This document shows positions 39,699 to 51,952 of a DNA stretch of 64,000 nucleotides, in pieces. The notes below the pieces were generated by a model that worked only from the letters and a program-made list of their open reading frames with translations, searched no databases and was not told the DNA's origin. Origin of the DNA: Steinernema hermaphroditum. Lineage: Eukaryota > Nematoda > Chromadorea > Rhabditida > Steinernematidae. The stretch covers positions 17,484,001 through 17,548,000 of the forward strand of contig CM059622.1 in the NCBI GenBank assembly GCA_030435675.1. The letters are read 5' to 3'. A program made the position numbers and the translations under genes. Numbering within the stretch: the first letter of the stretch is position 1; each line of letters starts with the position of its first letter.

Positions 39699-41365
39699 AT
39701 GTCGTGCTCGGGGATTTTCATATTGGACCTCAAGGGCAATGTAAGTTGTAAATTTAGTGTTCCATCACCGTATTCGTTCAGGTCATCATGTCGCGAAACT
39801 ATCGCGGTGACATTGAGATGTCCAATATCGAGAAGTTTATGCCCTTGCTGATGGAGAAGGAAGAGGAGGGAAAGCCTAGTCCTGTTCTACAGAAGGACGA
39901 CCTCAGCTTTGTTTACATCAAGCATATGAACATTTTCTGTATGTGTTTAAATTGTTTTATTTTTGACTTTCAATTGAACATACCTGATGTTTTTTTTTTC
40001 AGTGGTTTCGATGTCGAAGAAGAACGTCAATGTGGCGATGATGCTCTCGTTTTTGTACAAATGCGTTGAGGTGTTCATCAGCTACTTCAAAGATCTTGAA
40101 GAGGAGTCAGTTCGCGACAACTTCGTTGTCATCTACGAATTGCTTGATGAAATGATGGACTTCGGATACCCGCAAACCACGGAGGACAAAATTCTGCAAG
40201 AATACATCACTCAGGAGTCTCACCATTTGGAAGTTGCTCCTCGCCCTCCCATGGCTGTTACAAATGCTGTTTCCTGGCGCTCGGAGGGTATCAAATACAG
40301 GAAGAACGAAGTCTTTCTGGACGTCATCGAGTCGGTGAATATGCTGGTGATCTAACGCGCTTTTGTGTTTGTGCATGTTGGCAAATTCTTATTTAGGTTA
40401 ACGCGAGCGGAACTGTGCTCCGAAGTGAGATAGTAGGCTCCATCCGCATGCGTGTGGTGTTGTCGGGAATGCCGGAGCTTCGTCTTGGCCTGAATGACAA
40501 AGTGCTTTTTCAAACGATAGGACGTGAGCGTTCGTTTTTACATACAATTGTTCTACTTCTTAGAGTCCGCTTCTCTGTTGCATACTAATCTTTTTCTATC
40601 ACATTCATACCACTTCTTAATAATGCCTTGTTGTAGGATCGCGTGGCAAGGCTGTTGAACTGGAAGACGTGAAGTTTCATCAGTGCGTTCGGTTATCTCG
40701 CTTCGAGAGTGAGCGGACGATTAGTTTCATTCCACCAGATGGCGAATTCGAGTTGATGAGTTATCGTTTGAACACGACTATCAAGCCACTGATCTGGGTT
40801 GAAGCTGTAGTCGAGAAGTACAGTCGTTCGCGCGTTGAATACATGGTCAAGGTAGATTTCAATGTAAATTCCATATGTAATTCTTTTTTTTAGGCCAAGT
40901 CGCAGTTTAAGCGTCAGTCGATTGCTAATCATGTGGAAGTGATGATTCCAGTTCCCAGTGATGTCATGTCGCCTAAGTTCAAGACTTCTGTGGGGTCCGT
41001 CAAGTACGTGCCCGAATGCAACGCCTTCGTTTGGACGATTCGCAGCTTCCCAGGTAAAAATACTGGACACCTAAATTACCGCAGTTCTTACTTAGGTGGC
41101 CGTGAATACTTGATGCGGGCTCACTTTGATCTTCCTTCGATTGGAAGCGAAGAAGTCGATGGAAAGCCGCCAATTAGTGTCAAATTTGAAATTCCGTACT
41201 TCACTACTTCTGGACTTCAGGTGATAGGTTTCATCTAACACGACCTGATTGCAATTGTTGGTTTAGGTCCGTTATCTAAAAATCATTGAGAAAACGGGGT
41301 ACCAAGCCTTGCCGTGGGTCCGCTATGTCACCCAGAACGGCGACTACCAACTTCGAATGCAGTAA
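39699..41365 (+). CDS. AP1M: AP-1 clathrin adaptor mu subunit (UNC-101/APM-1 type)
   Basis: Eight exons: 39699-39740, 39782-39938, 40003-40346, 40397-40523, 40637-40851, 40894-41053, 41096-41220, 41267-41365; 422 aa, essentially the length of mammalian mu1 (423). The medium chain of AP-1 sorts YxxPhi-motif cargo at the trans-Golgi and endosomes. The longin-like N-terminal domain (GIFILDLKGNVIMSRNYRGD, SFLYKCVEVFISYFK, RDNFVVIYELLDEMMDFGYP) is followed by the mu-homology domain (AVSWRSEGIKYRKNEVFLDV, KFHQCVRLSRFE, SFIPPDGEFELMSYR, AKSQFKR, VKFEIPYFTTSGLQVRYLKI, and the end YVTQNGDYQLRMQ). The FMPLLMEKEEEG and QLRMQ features fit AP-1 mu rather than AP-2, AP-3 or AP-4. Nematodes have two AP-1 mu genes (unc-101 and apm-1); I cannot decide which is the orthologue. 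The start codon follows TCTTCAGG, an acceptor-like sequence. Confidence 0.97.
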
Positions 41366-41904
41366 ATATCGATATATCAACAATTTATGTAGAGTACTAA
41401 GTGTTGTTGTGGACTTTTATGTCGCTCCGTCTGTCTGTGATACTTGTCTCATAGCTCTGGTTGTGCCTTTTCTAATCATATCTTATAGTTCACTTGATTC
41501 TATTCTTCGTGTTATATATATGACCCTAATAGTTTTGTTAAATACTCCGACTAAATATTTATTGCTTTCGCCATGTGTTCCTGGGGCATTCTGACATCTT
41601 GCCGTCTCTTTTATTCGCTTCTTTTTTTTCGCGGAAAACAACGTTGAGCAACCACCTTCGCCCTCTCTACTTAGCGATATGTTGCCGGTCGTGGGCTGTT
41701 GCGTGGGGCAACAGCTGATGCTGCCCGATCTCCTCTTGCCTTCCAGTGCCTCTTGGAACACACCGACCGCTCGGCATCCCGTGCAAATCGAATTGTCTCT
41801 CGTCTCTTATTAGCTGTCTCGTCTGACTTGACGCTCCATTCCCTTCTTGTTTCCGGCTTCGACTCATTCTTCTGAGTGCGGAAGGTTGCAAACGGTTTCT
41901 TGCG
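41366..41904 (+). other. Intergenic gap between AP-1 mu and the next gene
   Basis: 539 nt, first AT-rich (3' UTR of mu) then pyrimidine-rich and GC-richer before the next ATG. No supported ORF. Confidence 0.45.
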
Positions 41905-42621
41905 ATGGCGGACACCACCAGGTCAGTCCAGTGATTTTTCTTTCCTTTCATCTTCTTTGCAGTCACATGGCCTCGCAGCATCAGCCTTCGTCAGGTCTCT
42001 ACGACAATGCCTCAGCAAAAGAAGTGCAAAATCTCAAAAACGAAACACATTCAATCCGTAGTGACAGTACAAGTTCGCGTATCGTCTCCGGAGGGTATCA
42101 TTACGGCACGGTGACCCATCAGCTCCGTACCGCTCAGCTAGTTGCCAATGGCATCGGTGCTGTGTGCCTGTATTCGGAAGCCGATCGCATGGGACTAGGT
42201 ATGTGAAATGGTTTGAGCATGTAACAGAGAAAATTGCAGGGAATTTTCTGTTGCCCGTTGTCTTTCTTCTTGCGCAGATTCTTGTCGTGGGAAAGCGTTG
42301 GTATCACTCGATTGATGGACGATTCGACTTTAAACAAATGCTTTCGGTTGCCGATTCGCGAATGAAGGTTCAGTACGCCATTAGTAAGTGACTTAACAAA
42401 TTCGGAAAAGATTAAGATGTTTTGACCATTTTTTTTATCCCGTAATCCTAGATGTATTCGGCGGATTCGTGCTCGCTTTGATGGTTCACTGGATGACGGC
42501 GGAAATCCCTTCGGCGTTGAGTTCGCTTGGATTCCACTTGACCGATTACTTGGCCATTGTCGCGTCCTTCGCATCCCTTGCTTTGGATATCTTCGAAGGA
42601 ACCAGACAGAAGCTCTCGTAA
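41905..42621 (+). CDS. Unrecognised multi-pass membrane protein
   Basis: Four exons, 41905-41921, 41963-42198, 42240-42383, 42452-42621; 188 aa. The first exon is 17 nt (MADTT plus two bases). Phases match at all three junctions, and AATAAA lies 44 nt after the stop. The N-terminal third is hydrophilic (MADTTSHMASQHQPSSG, SIRSDSTSSRIVSGG). Hydrophobic segments follow at about residues 64-77 (weak, VANGIGAVCLYS), 85-101 (FLLPVVFLLAQILVV), 130-145 (VFGGFVLALMVHWM) and 160-178 (YLAIVASFASLALDIF), and the end is EGTRQKLS. This suggests three or four membrane spans. I do not recognise the family. Its position 539 nt after AP-1 mu on the same strand would allow co-transcription. Confidence 0.8.
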
Positions 42622-42664
42622 ATGCTTTTAATCTGTTAACCCGTGGGATTATTACATTTAACAG

Positions 42665-42670
42665 AATAAA
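42665..42670 (+). promoter_or_regulatory. Polyadenylation signal of the multi-pass membrane-protein gene
   Basis: AATAAA 44 nt after the stop codon, same strand. Confidence 0.55.
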
Positions 42671-45600
42671 TATTTTCCTTTAGATATTTCTATTATTGTG
42701 CAGTGGTTATCGCGCCTTCCCATGAGGCTGATTCATCTTCAAACTGACGTTTCTGCATGCCTTTCTAATAAAATGTTCGCAGTTTTCTAACCCCTAAAGT
42801 TGCCGCAGAAAATTAGTCCCTTTTTGGTGAATTCGTGAGAGTACCGTTTTTCAGATTGTTTTCATTCGCACCGCATATATTCACAGATCGGTTACAACGG
42901 CATCAGGTGTGTTGCGGAAAAGTAGCCATACCTTTATTACCTACACTTTGAACTGTGTGCATGCAAAGTTTTCGTTTGAAACTACGCATTTTTTCAATTT
43001 ACGACACGTACTACTCTCTGTGACGAGAGAACCACGGAAAGTACTTTCCTTTTTGTTCTAGTCTATTGTCTAGCAGACAAGGGCTGCAAAATATGTTAGT
43101 CAGTTTTGGGGTGGGAATCACTGTTACGCGGTGGGAAAACGACTGTTTTCGCTGGTTGAAAAAAGTGATTGTGATTGCTTTCCTGATTTATTTACCATAC
43201 AAGCACCGAAAAGAGATTAGGTATAGGCCGAAAGAGAAACACCGAAACTTGACTGCAATTGGCTGTTCAAACCTGCTCCAAGCAGCTGCCCTCGTGCTCG
43301 CTTATCACTCCGTTCACATTGATCCTCTTTTAGCTTCGGTCGGTATCCGAGTAAAATGATACGCCTTTCTTCTAGACAAATACATGATAACCGTTTGGTG
43401 TAGCACGTCTGCATGAAAAGAAGCTGTCCGGTTGGTTCAACGAAAGATATCAGTCATTCTGGTCTTGTTCCCAAGGGTCAACAGCACTTCGTCACTTTGC
43501 ATACTGCTTGTATGCAGCAATCTTTGACGTTTGTTTTCTCGGCACGCGCTGCATTCTTCGCTGATCTACGAACTCTCCGTGCAGAACTATTTTCGCAAGA
43601 CTCTTCACGAATATTGATAAATAATTAAATTGCTGGTCCACTGAGGGAGGAGGCAAATAACGCGCCTCGGGCTGTTTTTGATTGCAAACACGCTGGATGG
43701 TGCAGCTTTTTTGAATTTTCATACCTCTGCGGCCATTAAGTTGCTGGATTAGAACGATTCTATGAGCACTAATCTTGCTGTCCACAGTGCTATTGGTGTG
43801 GGGTGGGTCGGTCGTTGCTGCTGATGTCTTGTCGCCCGCAGGGCTACTTGGATCAGCTTTAGCACCAAAAAAGGCGCCAAGTCGCTCATTTCCGCGTTTA
43901 TTTGTGTAATTGGTCAGGTCGCAATGATCAAAATCACTGTTTTATTTTATCTCGTTAATTTGACTGATTCAATGAATGCATTGTTGGAATGGACGTAGCT
44001 CGTTCCATCTGATACTTGTTTCAGTGACAAACTCCAACATTACTAGTGAGAATTCGTAGACTTGACAGTTGGCATAAGGTTACAGTACGATCATGGAATA
44101 AGTCTAATTAGCGAGACAAAAGAGGACGAAACGGTCATTTTGACCATTCCTATCTGACGAGTTGCTCAAATGCCATAGTACTTCTAGCACCTCCAGAAAC
44201 AAGTACCAATGCAGCGGTTCTGAAATGTTTCTATAATGCTCATTGTGGACGTGCTTCATTTGGAACCGGCCGGTGTCGGTTCGGCTCTGGTTCGGGTCTT
44301 CGTTTTGAATTTGTAGAAATTCAAACGAATTTATTGCACTTCATGCTTCATGCATTCCATAAGAGTTATCGCCTCACACGTTTTGGGGAAGTAATCAGAT
44401 CACCTAGCACTACGGCCACACCAAGTTTTATTGAAATCTTCGTTGGACATGCTTAACTTTTTCCGTGTTTTACCGAAAACTCAAAATGGTGTTTTTGTCG
44501 TTCCACACTGCTTCTAGCAGAATTGGTACGATAATCGTGTTTGTGCCGACATTGTTTTTCGTTTTCAATTAAATTCCGGAACTTCCTTGTGATCCACGGC
44601 ATGAGTTGTTTTGGTCTGTGGAGTGTATCCGTGTTCAGCTGTTTAAATTCATTTATACCCGGAAAAAAATTCTCTTCTTACTGCTGTTTAATGAGAACTT
44701 TCAAGCAAATTGGTCCTCCTTCCGAATGTGATATTTCTAAAACATTTCCCACAGTAAGATAATGCAGACCCAAAATACACCTTTCTTTTGCGGTTTACAG
44801 AGTTGCAGTCTTGAAAGCCAGAACTATGACATGCACACCATGTCGTTACGACAATTCGCTTCCGAATAAATAGGTAGTGTCCATTGCAATAGAATTATTT
44901 GTTCACGGCCTGGCATTATTAGTGTTCCTGACATTAGTACTAGGTTGTCGTTCTGGCCATCTGGTCCAGATCCCAGAACTCATCCCAGAACTCATTTAAG
45001 CGTTAGTCCTCATAGCAACGTTATCCATAAACCTGTTAACACAGACTCAATGGTCAAGAACCGTATACCCATACCGCGACACTAGGCCCCTTCGAGCCTC
45101 CCGTGGGGAGCCTAATTTACGCTTTCTGAAAACGTGTATTTTCTGCGTGTTGAATTACATTCGATGGCAAGTTCGACATACGACAAATGGGATTAAATTC
45201 GAGAGTTCCACGTCGGAAAGTTGTCGTCGCTCTCTTCATTTCCCCAATTGCCCCCAAGGCCGGACACTCCTCAAAAACTTTTTTCACGATTGGCTGTTTT
45301 TGCGAATTGGTCGACGTTTAATTGTTGTCTTTAGAGGAGAAAGTGCTGAACGCGTGGTTCTCCATTCGTTATTACGTGGGTGTTGCGACTGCGATTAAAA
45401 AGCACTACTCGCCTGGGGGATCGAGGGATGCGCGTTTACTTTCCGGTATCTTCTATTTCGGGATGAGAAGATGTACTGGTCTGCATTGGCTTGTTTGTTG
45501 TTTACGCCAGGTGACTTCTAAATATGGTGATTACCCCGTTAAATATAGGAATTAGCTTCCTTGAACGCCACCGGAAGGAGCAGCTTTCTCCTAAATCATC

Positions 45601-45906
45601 ACTGAAATTACCGTCTGCGTGGCATGTAAAAATAGAAGCTAAAGACTTGTCTACGCAAAACAATTCAGTGAAGAAATTTGTGGCATCATAAAGGTTTTAG
45701 GAAAGGTGCATTTATTTAAGTATATTTGTCTACGATGGTCTGATACGAATATGTCATATTGCCGTGATGTGCATCTGAAACAGTACATGTCATTATAGTG
45801 GCTTTGATTTATTTACTGGTTGTTCTTATCTTTATTATAAGATACTTATAAGATTTTTTAAATTTCTGAAGCTAGCATATAGGCACCGTCAATAGGGCGT
45901 ACCAAC
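42671..45906. other. Gene-poor region
   Basis: About 3.2 kb without a supported gene. Open frames at 43066-43359 and 45147-45555 show no family similarity and cannot be spliced into longer products. A GC-rich hairpin-forming string (GCCTCCCGTGGGGAGCC) occurs near 45.1 kb. Confidence 0.45.
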
Positions 45907-46025
45907 GCTTACGATCATACCATGCTGAATATACGCGAACTCGTCAGATCTCGCAAGTCAAGCAGCGTCGGGCCTGGTCAGTACTTGGATCGGAGACGGC
46001 TTGGGAATTCCAGGTATCGTAAGCT
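45907..46025 (+). rRNA. 5S ribosomal RNA
   Basis: 119 nt. The ends GCTTACGAT and ATCGTAAGC form a perfect 9-bp terminal stem. The interior carries the invariant eukaryotic 5S blocks: GTCAGATCTCGCAAGTCAAG (loop B/helix III region), then the internal-promoter region GTCAGTACTTGGATCGGAGA, and GGCTTGGGAATTCCAGG. A run of six T follows as Pol III terminator. It stands alone in this window; the tandem 5S/SL1 arrangement seen in some nematodes is absent. Whether this single dispersed copy is expressed cannot be told, but the internal control region and terminal stem look intact. Confidence 0.95.
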
Positions 46026-46030
46026 TTTTT
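46025..46030 (+). terminator. Pol III terminator of the 5S gene
   Basis: Six consecutive T residues directly after the 5S 3' stem, with a second run of five at 46033-46037. Confidence 0.7.
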
Positions 46031-46119
46031 GCTTTTTGACAACAACTTCTTTTTTGTTTCGTTTTTTTAGAAGATTCACACTAACCGAGCTAATCATGAG
46101 ACCTACATGAAAATGTTCC

Positions 46120-46400
46120 AGCTAAAACAACAACATGAGCTTGAATGCATGTTTGGCGCATTTGGAAAATGCGGACTCGATTTCTCTGTTCTCTTGTGTG
46201 TACCGCTGTTGGTGTCACCAGCCCATCGCCCTCCTGGGACTCTGTCTTCTTTTCCAGAACTACGCCCATGCCTGCGACCTTGTCGAGTACCTCTCCCACA
46301 TCGACATTACCGTAGAGCTCCTCGTCGAAATCGATCGAAACTCATTATTGAGAAAGGATATTTCCACATTCCCTTAAAGAAAAAAGCCCTGAAATTTAGA
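46120..46400 (+). pseudogene. Truncated, frameshifted VAC14-like fragment
   Basis: Codons at 46162-46338 encode a stretch strongly resembling the C-terminal part of VAC14, the scaffold of the PIKfyve/FIG4 phosphoinositide kinase complex: SLFSCVYRCWCHQP, then LGLCLLFQNYAHACDLVEYL, then DITVELLVEIDR. Animal VAC14 has LYRSWCHNP, LCFLTQNYRHAYDL and EVTVDFLAEVDKLVQLIE here. Directly after EID the similarity moves to another frame (KLIIEKGYF), and the sequence then loses resemblance. Upstream in this frame a TGA at 46108 interrupts, and a FQLKQQ-like match lies in a third frame. No other VAC14 exon was found in the window. I read it as a decayed fragment of a gene copy. A real exon damaged by sequence error is the alternative. 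Confidence 0.7.
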
Positions 46401-49400
46401 AAGGGGCCGACGCATCATATGGCACTGGACGCGTCCGACGTTGTACCAGTGTATAAAGTTTCGGTCGAATCGGCGTTTATGTACCGTCCTGTTGGATACA
46501 GCGATAGTGTGCGTGGAATATATGTTCCTAAGTCAGAAGAGGTGCGCGAGACATTTGGAAACTGCTGTAAATTGTACTTCATCTTATTCCTTTTTCACGC
46601 GCTACAGAACCAAGGCGTGAAAACGTTTTTGGTTGACTTAACGAAGGTAACATTGACGTAATGCCTGTCTGTTACACAACACTTTAACACTTCCGTTCGC
46701 CCCGCCATAACACATCACCCAATCTCTGCATGGGTACCCAATTGTTACCTCCACACGTTAAGAATCAAAAGGCGGAAACGGAAAGGCGCAAGTGCGGAGA
46801 GGCAAACGTCATTGTGTCGCTTCCCTTAAGTCCTATTGCTTACGGTCTGATGATTTTGTCGAGCACCCGTGACGTCCGTTTTTTTCCGAAGCGATCTCGC
46901 GTTCTGAAAATTTATGTTGCTGGCTCGAGGAACGAAAATTTCCACACGGGCTAACATAAATATTATTCGAAGACTGGTAAAAAGATGAAATGTTGTTCGA
47001 AAGCGAACTGCATCTGCTCGAAGTTCAAGAGAAGGAGATGCGACAACATGCCACGTGATTTGAATGCGCTGAAATCTGTGTATTTAATGCGTCGCGGTGA
47101 CAGCTCTTGGAAATGGTATTTCTGACTTTTAAAATGGTGCGTGTTATGCACCATTTATCCATCGAAATTCTGCAGAAAGCTATCGTAGTTTCCCCTCTGC
47201 ATATTATGGCGCTAGTAATGTGATTCATAATTACTTGTTTAACGATTGTCCGCAGCTTGAAGCACGATCTAAATGGAGACTGCGCGTTTGTTCCCACTCT
47301 TTTTAAATAGGATAAGACCTCTAAGGTTTGGTTTTTTTAATCTTGAGGCTGGAACTTCCTAGTTGGAACAATGGTGTGACATTACCCTTCGTGAACGCTT
47401 CGCACTTCCAAATGAAATTGGACATCAGACACGCTCTAATTTGGCTAGAACGTGAGAGAATGACGGCTGCAAGTTAAGGACAACGCACTCTCGAAGTGAT
47501 TAACCTTGAAATTAATTTTATATCGATATGGTTTTCCATTTCACGGAAGCACATAGAATTTTGCTATTTCAAAACTTAGCTTTCAAAGCTTTCAGGAAAA
47601 TTATATTCAGAAATGTTTCTGCTGTTAAATGGGAGATCTTTTCAGCAATAAACGCTGAAATTTTACATATAGGGTGTATTGAGTAAATCATTTGTGACTA
47701 GAATCTGTTGAGGACATGATGACTATGGTAGCAAATGCGTGCGGAAATGCAAAAATCTCTTGAATTTCATAACCCTCATCACAATTGCCTCGAGCAATGT
47801 AAGCCACACGCTTAATTAATGTTTATAGTTTGTGTACGTCGTTATTGTTGAAGCGGAACTGCCGCTTTAAACGTAGATTTGCACGAATAGTATTGGTATT
47901 GGCGTCAGTTAATTTTTTACACTAGTCACTACTTCATAAGAGGAGGTGGGACGATGGAGCGACATAGGTCGTGTGTTTCGTTTCTTGTCTGCTACCAGCC
48001 GACGCATATGAAAAGGTTTCCCTTTGTTTTTGATTAAAAACAGGCGATGTTTACACGCTCTAGAAATCGGGACAAAATCAGGTTTTTATGTGAGGAACAG
48101 AGGAAAAGATAACAAATTTTTCGCGCTCAAATTCAGAGCTTCATCCAGAGAATTCTGCCATGGTTTCCAGCCGCTTGAGCTTATCCTCTCTACAGTTGAG
48201 ATCCTTGCAAGACGGTTTGATTTATTCCACTTATTCAATTCCTATTTCAAATCTCGTTATGCTTACCATAAGTTGTGTACGCTGTGCTTTCCAATCACCC
48301 TACCTCCATAGCGCCGCGGCCACGCCTTTTGTGGCACAAAGTGTAATCTCTTGGCGGCCTTGGCTCCTCTATTCATCATTTTCGCCTTTCATTTTGCACA
48401 CCCCACATTCGTCAATCTAAACTTCCCCCTGTGCCTTTGATTAGCGTCCTTTAATTGGTGTCATTAGACACGCAAATTAATTAAATTCGCCTTTTGGCCT
48501 CATCGGGCCAGCCCCTTAACCACCAGCGAAAATATTTCAAACGATACACATACGCGCGCATTGCTTAGATTTCTTTCTCTCAAATTCAATTTGCGCCAAT
48601 TGGCACATGTGGCAGGGTAGAAAGCGACGTTTTTCCTTTCGCCGTTCGGTCCTTGTTTGCCTGCAAATGGGTGTTTGAAGAGAGTTTTGAGGCTTTTTAT
48701 CTTTCAAGATCGCACTAGAAGCGCATGCACTGGAATTTGCTACTTATATGACCCCATATCATGATTTGTCATTTCGGTAGGTTGCTTATTTGCTAAGAAT
48801 CATGCCAATCAACCCTCTTATGTTTATTTTCCTTAAAAAATTTCATTTTTTGGAAACTTGAATATTACAATAATAGCAAGCAATTGCATGGGACAGAGGG
48901 TGACAATACAATCGAAACTAAGTAGAAGTTAACTTCCTTTGGGCAAACACAAAGGAAATTTATATACTGTTTAAGGTAATCCTTTCACAAAACCGATTCT
49001 TGGTTTTTCTATTTTCACGAGACAAGTAGTTTGCTATCTCACAAACGGGAACGACCGGAATGTTTCGATTATGCAAAAGCAATTATCAAATGTTTCTAAC
49101 CAACGGGGACCAAATTCAATCGGATGTTTGAGGGAAATGTGTGAAATTTTGAACGTATTTGCACGCATATTATCTAGTGTTGCGTTTTCCGTGATGTTTG
49201 AGCTTTCTTGATATTACTATGTGTTTGTGCTTTCTATCGCGGGTCATTTTGAGTTTTGGACAGTAAAATTTCCAATGGGTTCACATCAATTTACTAATAT
49301 TTAATGTAATCTTTCCTATTATTTCAGTTCGTATAATTTTCTTTACCAATTACTTAAAAAACACGGTTTACTTTTTTTCAGCATTTATATTGCCGAATCA

Positions 49401-51900
49401 CTGGCATTGACGCGACAGCAATTGAATAAAGTGGCTTCTCCAATGATGTTCGTTCAATTTTAACTTCCTCACTGAGTAGTCGGACATCGGGAATCCCGTC
49501 CCACTTCGGGATCGAAGTGCGTTAAACAAAGAACATTTGATTTAGACGCGGAACAAGACTAGACGGCTGTTTTATTCATGCACCAATTTGTTAAAATTGC
49601 TTTCAGAAACTAATGTACCAATAGGTGGTCGCGCTTTTATATCTTTAATTATTTAAGGACGCATGTTTCACGGCTGAATTGAAATGTTCCATTTTGTGTA
49701 AAACGATTTTTGCACATTTGTGTTACTTCCCATATCCTATCGTATTTTTGTGATTTCATGGTGTTTTTTTGGAATGGCTCCATAATTGAATTCGTTTTGG
49801 CCTGCTCTAAGTCCACAAATAAGATGATGTACGTCCTTTGGCCACATTCGATGCTGTGGGCCTTCCGAACACTATGTTGATAAAACGTAGCGACAAAATA
49901 GAGGCGGAAAACATCGTCTAAGACGTCAATTCAACGCATGTCACTTTGCTTCTCATTTCCGCATCTTTCGTTGCAATAAACTCTTCGCGTTTGGCGGTTC
50001 AGTAGTCAGTAGCTGTCAAACGCTTCATTAGACGCCTTATTACGCTACGCGTCTTGAGCTCAAAACAGCCAGAAAAACAGGATTCGTAGGCTACAGGGTC
50101 AGTTTTTAATGGAGAAGGAGTTTCTTTCGCTGAATATCCGTTTTTTTTATTAGTGTTACTCGTGTATGGACAAAATGTTTTACTCTACTCAATCATGGTG
50201 CAATTCACCTTTATAATAATTTTTTAAATATAATAGTTTAACTAGTTCAACCATTTAACAATCAATTTTTCCTTTGTTCTCCTTCCGACTTACGTTTTCC
50301 TTCCGCATCCCGGAAACTAGCCACTTTTCACACGGTGCAAAAAAGTAGAAAACTGACTCCAGTGGGTTCATCTTTCCTTTAAAAAACGACAAGGCGTTCT
50401 TCCTGAGTAAAAACCATAGCTCCCACATAATCTCGATCTAACGCAGCAAGTTTCGTGTTTCTCTGCTGTTCCCAAATTGCGCTAATTTCAGCGTCATCTC
50501 CCCGGAGTTTCTCCTTTGTCTACTCGGACATATCAGGAACACGCGATCCCCACGTAATCACGTCATTTTCGCGTAGTGCCAATTAAACGACTTATTGGTC
50601 GAGCGGCTACTCCTCTAATTACAGCTCCTACATTCCGAGTTTTTTCATCTACTATGCCAATGCTCGGGGACAGGAACGGGAGCAGCGAGACTCGTGGACT
50701 GCGAACACAATGTCCTGCAAAAGGTTTCGTTTAGTGCTGATAATCCGGCGTTATTTTAAAGATGCGAAATGGCTCAGAAATGGCATCAAAAAGCCATGAA
50801 ACTCTTAATGCTACGTTATTTTCCAACAGTTTGAATAATGGTAGTTCATATTAGAACCAATTTTTTGTTTATTTTGGGAATATGCGGCAGGATGTCAAGA
50901 ATTAGGGACTAGGATGTTTGGTTATGTGGGCGAAACAGCGTTTTCGTCTCGTCCATAAATTCTGCCTCTTAACAGCATCCATATATCTTTAGGACAGCTG
51001 TTTTTATGAACAGCCAACTATTCTTTCTTGCTAGTTGTCGGTTGTATTTTAGGCTTCCAGAGTAAATAAGTTTACACGCATGTTTTTGCAATTGCTCCCA
51101 GAGATGTGATTTATTTCTTTATTTGTTTAAGCGCAATCAATATTGCATGTTACATGCATAGAGATACGTACAGATAGACGCTAAAGGTGTTTAGTCCAGG
51201 TGTTCCCATCGAAGGGAAGGACATGCATAGACTCACGATCTACGATTTATATTCCCGAATCAACGGCTTACGCCGTGCAGGACGTCTTATAAATGCACAA
51301 GAAAGATACAAATCACACCGTAGTCGCTGTTTCTTGTTATGTTTTCGGTGGGGCAGACCAATCCGAAAAGAATGCTTCTAGATATTACAATTTCATAAGG
51401 ACGAGCATTCGCGAGAAGGATAATAGAGTTTGAGAGGAAGCCACCAAACGCCACCAATTTTTCTAGTCAAGCTCTTGTCTAATTTACCGTTCCACAAGAT
51501 GCTGACAAAAGTGGGCATGAATTGCATTGTGTCTTTTGAGAAAACAACAAAGAAAGTGCTCCTTTGCGTTGTTGCAATACGTTTGATAAGTGCATGTCAA
51601 TCTTCCACTCCAAACGAACTTAACCCCTGGAGAGCATGAAAACATGGAAGCACTTTTCTAAATGTACGTTCTGTTGGTGTGCCTCCCCGCAACTGGCCAA
51701 ATTCTCCTTTACTTCATTCTCCCTTCATTTCTTAGCAAAGTTTTGCTTTTCTATAACTGCTAACCTGCACGTTAGACACGACCTATCCGTTTTGTTCCAA
51801 ACATTAATGTAATTAGCCCGTGGTAAATAACACGAGCGCCCCGAAACCGAGTCTCACTGGTGTCGCTACGAGCGGTCGGTCCGGTCGCTCTGTGCGGTTA
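46401..51900. other. Gene-poor region
   Basis: About 5.5 kb, mostly AT-rich. A plus-strand open stretch continues to 46661 and includes MALDASDVVPVYKVSVES, followed by a possible GT-AG intron and GVKTFLVDLTK, but nothing recognisable. The rest shows no supported ORF, RNA gene or structured repeat. Confidence 0.45.
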
Positions 51901-51952
51901 GTCTGAAAGGAGACCCAGTGGCATCTGTGCGTGTTCCGGCTTCCAGAAGGAA

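Noticed and set aside
49480..49540. Hairpin with CACTTCGGGATCGAAGTG as a possible RNA gene
   Set aside because: The stem is only 6 bp and no promoter, terminator or known RNA motif surrounds it.
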